Of a DNA stretch of 64,000 bases, positions 57,128-64,000 are shown in pieces. Numbering within the stretch: position 1 is the stretch's first letter; every line of letters starts with the position of its first letter. The DNA comes from UBA5066 sp046331465 (GTDB taxonomy: Bacteria; Acidobacteriota; Thermoanaerobaculia; UBA5066). The translations under genes and the position numbers were made by a program. The DNA lies in NCBI GenBank assembly GCA_046331465.1, contig JAXLQV010000003.1, positions 992,001 to 1,056,000 on the forward strand. Direction: 5' to 3'. The notes beneath the pieces are model-generated. The model made no database searches. It worked only from the letters and a program-made list of their open reading frames with translations, and was not told the DNA's origin.

Positions 57128-59746
57128 TCAGCTCCTGCGGGCCCGCTTCGCGGCGGGCTTTTTCTTCTCCGCCGCGGCGGAGGCGGCCGCGGCGACGGCC
57201 GCCGCGTCCGGGGTTTTCGCGACGAAGGCGTACGCGTCGAGGTCGGCGGCCGGGGCGTCGAAGTCGCACCCTTCCTTCTCGCAGACGTAGAACGCGCCGG
57301 CCTTCCGGTCCCTCACGAGGAGGTAGGGCGCCGCGCACGACGGGCAGGCCTTCGGTACCGGGCGCGCCCGGAAGTTCCTCCCGCAGGAGGGGTAGTTCGA
57401 GCAGCCGTAGAACGGCCCGAAGCGCCCCTTCCGGACGAGGATCTCGCCGCTCCGGCACTCGGGGCAGGCGACGTTCGTCGACGTGACCGGCTTCGGCGGG
57501 CGGTAGCGGCAGGCGGGGTAGTTCGAGCAGCCGACGTAGTCGCCGTACCGGCCGTGCTTCGTCGCGAGGTCGTGCCCGCAGAGCGGGCACTTCTCGCCCG
57601 TCGGCCGGTCGGGGCGCGCCTCGGCCTTCCCGTTCGCGACCTTCACGGCGACCGTGAAGCGGCAGTTCGGGTAGGCGGTGCAGCCGAGGAACGAGGAGCC
57701 GTCGCGCCCCGTCCGGAGCTTCATCGGGCTGCCGCACTCGTCGCACGTCTGCCCCTCGAGCTCCGAGGCGTCGACCGGGTCGTCCTCGGGCTCGGGGATG
57801 TCGACGGTGAAGTCGCAGTCGGGGTAGCCGGCGCAGGCGACGAAGAGGCCGTTCTTCCCCATCCGGAGCCGGAGCTCGTCGCCGCTCTTCGGGCACTTCT
57901 CGCCGAGCCCCTCGGGGAGGGGGAAGTCGGGGAGGTGCTTCCTCACGTCCGGGAGGGCGAGCCCCGCCTTGACCGAGACCATCTTCTTCAGGGCCTTGTC
58001 GCGGTCCTTCGTGAAGCGGCTGTCGAACTCGGCGACCGCCTTGCGCCAGTCGAGCTTCCCCTCCTCGACCTCGTCGAGCTCCTCCTCCATCCGCGCCGTG
58101 TACTCGGTCTGGAAGAAGTCGTCGAAGCCCTCCTTCATCAGGTCGACGACGAGTCGCCCGAGGAGGGTCGGGAGGAAGCGCCGGTCCTTCTTCCGCACGT
58201 ACTCGCGGTCCTCGATCTTCCGGAGGATCTCCGCGTAGGTCGAGGGGCGGCCGATGCCGTTCTCCTCGAGGAACTTCACGAGCGACGCCTCGTTGAACCG
58301 CGGCGGCGGCTGGGTCTCGTGGTCCTCGACCGACGCGTCCGCGAGGCGGAGGAGGTCTCCCTCGGCGAGCTGCGGCAGGCGGACCTTCCCGTCCTCCACC
58401 TCGCCGTTCCCCTCCCCCTCGGTCTCCTCCGCGTCGGCGACCTGGCCGTAGACGCGAAGCCAGCCCGGATCCTTCAGGACGGAGCCGGAGGCGCGGATGC
58501 CCGCGACCTCGCGGCTTCCCGGCAGGGCCGCCTCGATCTCGACGGTCGTCACGTCGGAAACGGAGGGGGCCATCTGGGAGGCGACGAACCGGTTCCAGAC
58601 GAGCCGGTAGAGCTTCAGCTCGTCCGACGAGAGGTCGCCCGCGACCGCGTCGGGCGGCAGGTCGAGCATCGTCGGCCGGATCGCCTCGTGGGCGTCCTGC
58701 GCGTCCTTCTTCTGCTTGAACCGGCGCGGCTCGGCGGGAAGGGCGTCGGCGCCCCACGTGGCGCCGATGTAGCCGCGGACCGCGGAGAGCGCCTCCTCGG
58801 AGACGCGCGTCGAGTCGGTACGCATGTAGGTGATGAGACCGACGGAGCCCTTCCCCGCGATCGTCTTCCCCTCGTAGAGGCGCTGCGCGACCTGCATCGT
58901 GCGGCGGACGGTGAACCCCAGGGCGCGCGCGGCCCCCTGCTGGAGCTTCGACGTCGTGAACGGGGGGACCGGGTTCGTCCGCTTCTCGCGCGCCTCGACG
59001 GAGACGACGCGGAGCGTGGAGGTCCGGAGGTGCGCGAGCACCTCCTCGGCCGCCGCGTGCGTCGCGAGGCGCGGGTCGGTGCCGTCGAACTTCAGCTTCT
59101 CTCCCCGCCAGGAGACGGTGCGGGCGGGGAAGAGGGACTCCCCCTTCGCGAGCTGGAGCGGGACGGAGAAGTAGGGGACGGCGACGAAGCGCTCCCTTTC
59201 GGCCTCGCGCTCCACGATGATGCGGAGCGCCACGGTCTGGACGCGCCCCGCCGACAGGCCCCTCCAGACCTTCTTCCAGAGGAGGTCGGAGACCTCGTAG
59301 CCGACGAGCCGGTCGATGATCCGGCGCGCCTGCTGCGCGGCGACGCGGTTCGTGTCGATCTCCCCGGGGCTCGCGATCGCCTTCTGGATGGCGCTCCGGG
59401 TGATCTCGTGGAACTCGGCGCGGTGGAAGCGCGCCGTCGGAGCCGACGGACGGAGGAGCTCCTCGAGGTGCCAGCAGATCGCCTCCCCCTCGCGGTCGGG
59501 GTCGGCGGCCAGGAAGATCTCCTCGGCGGACTTCGCGTGCTTCTTGAGGTCGGCGATCGTCCGCTGCTTGCCCGGGAGGACCTCGTACGTCGGCTCGTAC
59601 CCTTTCTCCCGGTCGACGGAGATCCCCTTCTTCGGGAGGTCGCGGACGTGGCCGTAGCAGGCGAGGACGGCGAAATCGCGCCCCAGGAACTTCCCGAGCG
59701 TGGCGGCCTTGGCGGGGGACTCGACGATGACGAGAGACTTCGACAT
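57128..59746 (-). CDS. topA: DNA topoisomerase I with five zinc ribbons
   Basis: An 872-residue type IA enzyme: N-terminal TOPRIM (LVIVESPAKAATLGKFLG, FLAADPDREGEAICWHLEE), GRVQTVALR, and the active-site Tyr in VGLITYMRTDSTR. The C-terminal 270 residues carry a series of zinc-ribbon repeats, each ending in a C-x-N/D-YP-x-C-like motif (CAGYPDCDF, CTAYPNCRF, CSNYPACRY, CSNYPSCGR, CEKEGCDF), more than most TopA proteins have. It relaxes negative supercoils. ATG at 59746 lies 25 bases after the dprA stop. The tail is Lys/Ala-rich. Confidence 0.97.
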   Translation of the reverse strand: MSKSLVIVESPAKAATLGKFLGRDFAVLACYGHVRDLPKKGISVDREKGYEPTYEVLPGKQRTIADLKKHAKSAEEIFLAADPDREGEAICWHLEELLRPSAPTARFHRAEFHEITRSAIQKAIASPGEIDTNRVAAQQARRIIDRLVGYEVSDLLWKKVWRGLSAGRVQTVALRIIVEREAERERFVAVPYFSVPLQLAKGESLFPARTVSWRGEKLKFDGTDPRLATHAAAEEVLAHLRTSTLRVVSVEAREKRTNPVPPFTTSKLQQGAARALGFTVRRTMQVAQRLYEGKTIAGKGSVGLITYMRTDSTRVSEEALSAVRGYIGATWGADALPAEPRRFKQKKDAQDAHEAIRPTMLDLPPDAVAGDLSSDELKLYRLVWNRFVASQMAPSVSDVTTVEIEAALPGSREVAGIRASGSVLKDPGWLRVYGQVADAEETEGEGNGEVEDGKVRLPQLAEGDLLRLADASVEDHETQPPPRFNEASLVKFLEENGIGRPSTYAEILRKIEDREYVRKKDRRFLPTLLGRLVVDLMKEGFDDFFQTEYTARMEEELDEVEEGKLDWRKAVAEFDSRFTKDRDKALKKMVSVKAGLALPDVRKHLPDFPLPEGLGEKCPKSGDELRLRMGKNGLFVACAGYPDCDFTVDIPEPEDDPVDASELEGQTCDECGSPMKLRTGRDGSSFLGCTAYPNCRFTVAVKVANGKAEARPDRPTGEKCPLCGHDLATKHGRYGDYVGCSNYPACRYRPPKPVTSTNVACPECRSGEILVRKGRFGPFYGCSNYPSCGRNFRARPVPKACPSCAAPYLLVRDRKAGAFYVCEKEGCDFDAPAADLDAYAFVAKTPDAAAVAAAASAAAEKKKPAAKRARRS

Positions 59747-59771
59747 GCGGCCGGCTACGATGCCACGGCTG

Positions 59772-60902
59772 TCAAGCCCGCGGCCGCCTCCTGGCGAAAA
59801 CGGCCCCCGGGAGCGCCTCGGCGAGCCCCTCCAGCTCGAGGAGGACGAGGGCCGCCGAGAGGCGCGCGGCGGAGAGCCCCGTGGCGGCGGAGAGGGCGTC
59901 CGCGTCGCGCGGTTCGGCGACGTCGAGCGCGAGGAGGACCCGCGCCGCGTCGGGGTCGTCGGGCGTCGCGGGGGCGGCGGGAGCGTCCGGCAGCCCGCCC
60001 GGCCGGAGCCGGCGGAGGTCCTCGTCGGGGAGCTCGCGCAGGACGTCCGCCGCGTCGCGGACGAGGATCGCCCCGTCCTTCAGGAGGGCGTTCGTCCCGG
60101 CCGACTGCTCGGCGACGACCGGCCCGGGAACCGCCGCGACGTCGCGGCCCGCCTCGGCCGCGCAGCGCGCCGTGATGAGCGAGCCGCTCCTCGGCGCCGC
60201 CTCGACGACGACCACGACCCGCGCGCAGCCGGCGATGATCCGGTTGCGGACGGGGAAGTGCCACGGCTCGGGCGGCGTCCCCGGCGGCAGCTCCGAGAGG
60301 AGCGCGCCCCCCTCGAGCATCCTCGCGCGGAGGCGGTCGTGCGCCGCGGGGTAGGGGACGTCGACCCCGCAGCCGAGGACGCCCCACGTCTCCCCGCCCT
60401 CGTCGAGCGCGGCCGAGTGTGCGGCGGCGTCGATCCCGTGCGCGAAGCCCGAGACGACGACGACCCCCGCCCGGGCGAGGCCGGCCGCGACGATCCGGGC
60501 CGCCTCGAGGCCCGTGCGGGTCGCCCTCCGCGACCCGACGAGGGCGACGACGGGCGCGTCCGCGAGAGCCCGGCCGCGCGCGAAGAGGACGGGGGGCGGG
60601 TCGGGGGACTCCCGGAGGAGCGCCGGGTACTCCTCGTCGCAGACCGCGACGGCGCGCGCGCCCGCGGCGACGAGGCGTCGGCGCGCCGCGTCGAGTCCCG
60701 GCGGGGGCGTCGGGTCGAGGAGCGCGGCGGCCTCGCCGGGGTCGGTCCCCGCGAACGCGGCCGCCTCCCCGGGAGGACACTCGAGCGCCCGTTCCACCGA
60801 TCCCGCCGCGAGGAGGAGCCGCGAGAGGGCTCGGGCGCGGGCGCCTCGCGCGCGGAGACTCCAGGAGAGGACGACGTCGGATCGCATCTGTCGGGACCGC
60901 AT
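59772..60902 (-). CDS. dprA: DNA processing protein DprA
   Basis: The 376-residue protein has the Rossmann-like DprA core: VVALVGSRRATRTGLEAARIV, VVSGFAHGIDAAAHSAALDEGG, GVDVPYPAAHDRL, FPVRNRIIAGCARVVVVVEA and SGSLITARCAAEAGRDVAAVPG, plus a C-terminal winged-helix domain. It loads RecA on incoming single-stranded DNA in natural transformation. ATG at 60902 is used; ATG at 60887 is an alternative, neither with a good ribosome site. The order dprA-topA is the same as in Bacillus. Confidence 0.93.
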   Translation of the reverse strand: MRSRQMRSDVVLSWSLRARGARARALSRLLLAAGSVERALECPPGEAAAFAGTDPGEAAALLDPTPPPGLDAARRRLVAAGARAVAVCDEEYPALLRESPDPPPVLFARGRALADAPVVALVGSRRATRTGLEAARIVAAGLARAGVVVVSGFAHGIDAAAHSAALDEGGETWGVLGCGVDVPYPAAHDRLRARMLEGGALLSELPPGTPPEPWHFPVRNRIIAGCARVVVVVEAAPRSGSLITARCAAEAGRDVAAVPGPVVAEQSAGTNALLKDGAILVRDAADVLRELPDEDLRRLRPGGLPDAPAAPATPDDPDAARVLLALDVAEPRDADALSAATGLSAARLSAALVLLELEGLAEALPGAVFARRRPRA

Positions 60903-60920
60903 CTTGCGTAAGGAGCGCTG

Positions 60921-60928
60921 ACTATAAT
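60921..60928. promoter_or_regulatory. Overlapping divergent -10 elements
   Basis: The plus strand reads TATAAT (60923-60928) towards the TPR lipoprotein, and the minus strand TATAGT (60921-60926) towards dprA. The two -10 elements share four base pairs, so only one polymerase could bind at a time. Confidence 0.5.
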
Positions 60929-60938
60929 GCCCGCTCAC

Positions 60939-61328
60939 GTGAGACAACGTCGCCGCGCATTCGCCACGGGCCTCTTCCTCGCCCTTGCCGTGTCGATCTC
61001 CGGCTGCTCCTCGGCGCCCTCGAAGGAGGCCGCGGGGGCGGCCGACCAGAAGGCCTACGGCGCGAAGATGGCGCAGAAGGGCTTCTGGCGGGAAGCGCTC
61101 TTCCGCTTCGAGCGGGCCTCGCGGCTCGCCCCGGACGACCCCGAGATCATGAACGACCTCGCCGTCGCCTACGAGGCGGTCGGGGAGACCGCCCGGGCGC
61201 TCGCCGCCTACAAGCGGGCCCTCGAGCTCCGCCCCGAGGACGCGAAGATCAAGCGCAACTACGCCCGCTTCGCCGAGTACTACACCTCGCTGCAGCGCGG
61301 CTCCGGCCCGACGACGACACCGAAATGA
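60939..61328 (+). CDS. TPR lipoprotein
   Basis: A 129-residue protein with a lipoprotein signal (FATGLFLALAVSISGC) and two TPR units (GFWREALFRFERASRLAPDD, NDLAVAYEAVGETARALAAY, KRALELRPEDAKIKRNYAR). TPRs mediate protein contacts; it may be part of an outer-membrane assembly system, but this is not shown. GTG at 60939 is chosen because the ATG at 60927 lies inside the TATAAT box, before the expected transcription start. Its stop overlaps the next gene (ATGA). Confidence 0.78.
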   Translation: MRQRRRAFATGLFLALAVSISGCSSAPSKEAAGAADQKAYGAKMAQKGFWREALFRFERASRLAPDDPEIMNDLAVAYEAVGETARALAAYKRALELRPEDAKIKRNYARFAEYYTSLQRGSGPTTTPK

Positions 61329-62029
61329 GACGAGCCGCACCCGTCCTCGCCGCCCTCGTCCTCCTCGCCGGAGCGGCCCTTCCCGCCCGGGCGGGCTCCA
61401 GGGAGGTCCGGCTGAAGCTGCCGCTCCGCCCGAAGCTCGCCGTGACCGGGCGCGAGAGGATCTCGCTCGCCCCCTTCCTCGTCGCCTCCAAGCTCTCCGA
61501 GCGGAAGGAGTCGCAGAAGGTCAAGGACCTCGACCTCGACACCGAGTTCCGACGCTACCTCGGCAAGCAGATCGCGCGGCGGACGAAGATGAACGTCGTC
61601 ACGATGCCCGCCGACGTGAAGCTCCCCTCGACCGAGCTCAAGGCGCTCGGCGAGGCGACCGACTTCTGGAGGGACCTCGGCTCGCGCGTCGGCGCGGAGA
61701 TCCTCCTCTCCGGGATCGTCGACTTCCGGGTCGAGGACAAGTCGGGCTACAAGACCGAGGAGTACACGAGCCGTCTCGACGGGAGGACCTACTACCGGCA
61801 GGTCTTCGCCGAGTCGACGGGCTTCACCTTCGAGGTGACCGTCATCGCGTTCGACGGAAGGACGGGGGCGAAGCTCTTCCAGGAGACCTTCAAGGACCAG
61901 AAGGAGAAGGCGCGCCGCGCCGCGGACGAGATGGTCGGCCTCTTCGAGAACCTCTTCTCGCTGGAGAACCAGCTCCTCGGCCTCTTCATCGTCCGGGAAA
62001 GGGAGGCGAACCGCTATGTGTTCGACTAG
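61325..62029 (+). CDS. Exported protein, possibly CsgG/LpoB-like
   Basis: The 234-residue protein has a signal peptide (RAAPVLAALVLLAGAALPARA) and an alpha/beta body with ISLAPFLVASKLSERKESQK, EFRRYLGKQIARRT, VGAEILLSGIVDFRVED and EVTVIAFDGRTGAKLFQETF. The AEILLSGIVDF pattern followed by a conserved family of strands resembles the anticodon-binding-like fold of CsgG, LpoB and the TolB N-terminal domain. I cannot place it firmly. ATG at 61325 overlaps the TPR lipoprotein stop, and its last 14 bases overlap the next gene. Confidence 0.6.
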   Translation: MRRAAPVLAALVLLAGAALPARAGSREVRLKLPLRPKLAVTGRERISLAPFLVASKLSERKESQKVKDLDLDTEFRRYLGKQIARRTKMNVVTMPADVKLPSTELKALGEATDFWRDLGSRVGAEILLSGIVDFRVEDKSGYKTEEYTSRLDGRTYYRQVFAESTGFTFEVTVIAFDGRTGAKLFQETFKDQKEKARRAADEMVGLFENLFSLENQLLGLFIVREREANRYVFD

Positions 62030-64000
62030 GCGGCGCTCCCCCCGGCTCGCCCTCCCCGCCGCCCTCGCGGCGCTCCTCCTCGCGGCGGCCCCGCCGGCCG
62101 GCGCCCAGGGGCAGAACAAGGTCGTCTACGACAAGTTCAACTGGAAGATCTACCCGTCGACCCACTTCCGGATCTACCACTACGACCGGGGAGAGAAAGC
62201 CCTCGAGAAGGTCGCCTCCATGGCCGAGTCGGCCTACGACGACCTCTCGCGCCGGCTGAACTACCAGGTCCCGAAGCCGATCCCGCTCCTCTTCTACGTC
62301 TCGCACGCCGAGTTCGAGCAGAACAACGTCATCCTGAACTTCATCCCCGAGGGGGTCGGCGCGTTCGCGGAGCCCGCCCGGAACCGGATGGTCCTCCCGA
62401 TCGACCTGCCGGACGAGAAGCTCCAGGTCCTCATCGCGCACGAGCTCACGCACATCTTCCAGTACGAGATCCTCTTCGGCGGCCGGCTCGGGCGGGCCCT
62501 CACCTCGAACATCCCGACCTGGTTCATGGAGGGGATGGCCTCCTACTTCGGGAACGACGAGGACGAGAAGGACCGGATGTTCATCCGCGACGCGGTGAAC
62601 TCCGACCAGATCCCGCCGATCACCCGGGTCAACATCAACGGCTACCCCGCCTACCGCTTCGGGCACGCCTTCTTCGACTTCATCGAGGCCGAGTGGGGGA
62701 AGGACGCCGTCCGCGAGCTCGTCTTCGAGTTCCGCGCCTTCCTCGGGCGCGACGTCGCCGCCGCCCTGAAGCGCTCGTTCGAGATCGAGCCGGACGACTT
62801 CGACCTGAAGTTCCGGCGCTACCTGCGGCGCAAGTACCTCCCCCTCCTCGCCGTGAAGGGCGAGGCCTCCGAGTACGGCGAGCGGTTCCGGGTCGGCAAC
62901 TGGGAGCGCCCCTCCTTCGAGATCAGCGCGGCCCCCGCGCCCTCGGGCGACTTCGTCGCCGCCTTCACGACCTACAAGGAAGACATCGACATCGCGCTCC
63001 TCTCGACGAAGACGCGCAAGCTCTGGAAGAACCTCTCGCCGGGGCGGACGACGAAGTACGAGTACATCTCGTGCCAGTTCCTCTCGCAGGGCCCCGAGAG
63101 CGGCCGGGACCTCTCCTTCGCGCCCGACGGCGACCGGATCGCCGCCTTCGCGCGGCGCGAGCGCGGGCGCCAGCTCTTCATCTTCTCGGCGCGCGGCGGC
63201 GGGATCGTCGACCGGATCCCGGTCTCTCCCGACATGCCCCTCTCGCCCGCCTTCTCGCCCGACGGCAACTCCGTCGTCTTCTCGGGAATCGCCGGGACCT
63301 CGCGCGACATCTTCCTCCTCGACCTCGGCACGAGAGCCCTGCGGAACCTGACCGAGGACGAGGGCTACGACACGGCGCCGGTCTTCTCGCCCGACGGGAA
63401 GTACGTCTACCACACCAAGATCGTCGGGGGCCTCCAGAAGATCGTCCGCTTCCCGCTCGCCGAGCCGTCGAAGATCGAGCAGGTGACGTGGGGCGAGGGG
63501 AACGACGACGACGCCGCCTTCTCCCCCGACGGGTCGCGGCTCTACTTCGCGTCGTCCCGCGGCGGCATCTTCAACATCTACGGCCAGGACCTGAAGACGG
63601 GCGAGGTCGTCCAGTACACCGACGTCATCGGCGCCGCGATCGGACCGTCGGCCTACATCGGCCCCGACGGCCTCGAGAAGGTCATCTTCTCGGGCTACCA
63701 GGAAGGGCGCTTCCAGCTCTACGTCGCCGACGCCCGGAAGCCCTTCCGCCGCCTCGAGGAGAAGGCGCTCCCGCCGGCCCCGATCACGCGGAGCGCCGTG
63801 CCCGGGTTCGTCCCGGCCATCGAGGTCGCCATCGACCCGGAGAAGACCGAGAAGAGCACGTTCAAGATGTTCGTCGACGACGTCGGAGGCTACGCGGGCG
63901 TCAACTCGGACGGGACCTTCCTCTCGTCGGTCCGCCTCAGCTTCTCCGACTACCTCGGCGACCGGCGCGTCCTCTTCGTCTGGGACACGCTCGCCGGCTA
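62016..64000 (+). CDS. Exported HExxH metallopeptidase-like / TolB-type beta-propeller protein (cut by window edge)
   Basis: At least 661 codons, still open at the edge. After a signal peptide (LALPAALAALLLAAAPPAGA), residues 50-270 look like a gluzincin/peptidase MA domain: VLIAHELTHIFQYE is an HExxH zinc site and NIPTWFMEGMASYFG supplies a later Glu. Residues 300-560 contain repeated PD40/TolB blades (FAPDGDRIAAF, FSPDGNSVVF, FSPDGKYVYH, FSPDGSRLYF). The last visible part (SSVRLSFSDYLGDRRVLFVW) resembles the beginning of an outer-membrane barrel of the BamA/surface-antigen type. The combination suggests an outer-membrane processing or assembly factor. The ATG at 62016 overlaps the previous gene by 14 bases. 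Confidence 0.8.
   Translation, partial: MCSTRRRSPRLALPAALAALLLAAAPPAGAQGQNKVVYDKFNWKIYPSTHFRIYHYDRGEKALEKVASMAESAYDDLSRRLNYQVPKPIPLLFYVSHAEFEQNNVILNFIPEGVGAFAEPARNRMVLPIDLPDEKLQVLIAHELTHIFQYEILFGGRLGRALTSNIPTWFMEGMASYFGNDEDEKDRMFIRDAVNSDQIPPITRVNINGYPAYRFGHAFFDFIEAEWGKDAVRELVFEFRAFLGRDVAAALKRSFEIEPDDFDLKFRRYLRRKYLPLLAVKGEASEYGERFRVGNWERPSFEISAAPAPSGDFVAAFTTYKEDIDIALLSTKTRKLWKNLSPGRTTKYEYISCQFLSQGPESGRDLSFAPDGDRIAAFARRERGRQLFIFSARGGGIVDRIPVSPDMPLSPAFSPDGNSVVFSGIAGTSRDIFLLDLGTRALRNLTEDEGYDTAPVFSPDGKYVYHTKIVGGLQKIVRFPLAEPSKIEQVTWGEGNDDDAAFSPDGSRLYFASSRGGIFNIYGQDLKTGEVVQYTDVIGAAIGPSAYIGPDGLEKVIFSGYQEGRFQLYVADARKPFRRLEEKALPPAPITRSAVPGFVPAIEVAIDPEKTEKSTFKMFVDDVGGYAGVNSDGTFLSSVRLSFSDYLGDRRVLFVWDTLAG

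Noticed and set aside
60927..60938. ATG 60927 as the start of the TPR lipoprotein
   Set aside because: The ATG is part of the TATAAT -10 element and would lie before the transcription start; GTG 60939 keeps the full lipoprotein signal.

Overview
The window is a contiguous, uniformly GC-rich (about 70%) stretch of bacterial chromosome, densely packed with genes on both strands. It has no rRNA, CRISPR array, insertion sequence or prophage, and no gene-free gap over 300 bases (the longest, 35886-36129, is about 240 bases and holds promoters). The gene set points to a Gram-negative bacterium: Mpl murein recycling, DapF, a TopA with many zinc ribbons, lipoproteins, and secreted proteins with an apparent outer-membrane domain. 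Folate-dependent TrmFO, B12-dependent NrdJ, DUF1573 and HslUV fit an Acidobacteriota-like lineage, but that placement is inference from gene content only.

Layout. 1-7434 (minus): the end of an operon encoding a hydrogenase-4/complex-I-like membrane module (two tandem HyfB paralogues, HyfC, HyfE, start of HyfF), headed by a secreted TonB-C-like protein and an HTH-EIIA(Ntr) regulator translationally coupled to hyfB. 7455-11411: polA (minus) diverging from a PolX-like PHP protein (plus). 11418-16624 (minus): zinc-ribbon protein, RNase H, YggS, an apparently inactive rhomboid, DivIVA, imidazolonepropionase and a folate cyclodeaminase. 16759-23196 (minus): tRNA(CAT) and a macromolecular-synthesis operon rpsU-mutS2-dnaG-rpoD with a strong TTGACT/TAGACT promoter. 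23378-27426 (plus): a GAF protein and a lytic transglycosylase. 27449-32372: photolyase, Fur, YjbQ, then a three-domain aromatic-pathway enzyme (prephenate dehydratase, DAHP synthase, chorismate mutase) behind what looks like a complete Phe/Tyr transcription attenuator. 32469-38330: Cys-rich protein, nrdJ with tandem NrdR boxes, an A-type Fe-S carrier, an MFS transporter and SufT. 38340-45605: degenerate sensor kinase, thioesterase, DUF2203, solute symporter, TetR, two unknown exported proteins, DUF1573. 45729-53081: Mpl (plus), then FAH-family hydrolase, dapF, FN3 lipoprotein, hslU, hslV, xerC and cytochrome c (minus). 53078-60902 (minus): trmFO, topA and dprA, split by a plus-strand insert of two paralogous methyltransferases and a triple beta/gamma-crystallin protein. 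60939-64000 (plus): a three-gene envelope operon ending in a metallopeptidase/beta-propeller protein that runs off the window.

Shared habits of expression. Co-oriented genes very often overlap by 4 nt at the start/stop junction, with ATG, GTG, TTG or even CTG as the start codon. Several first genes have a -10-like hexamer (TAnnnT) only 6-10 nt before the start codon and little Shine-Dalgarno sequence, which suggests leaderless transcripts. The most distinctive find is the aromatic node at 29909-31990: a triple-fusion enzyme preceded by a short Phe/Tyr-containing leader ORF, a candidate antiterminator and an intrinsic terminator.
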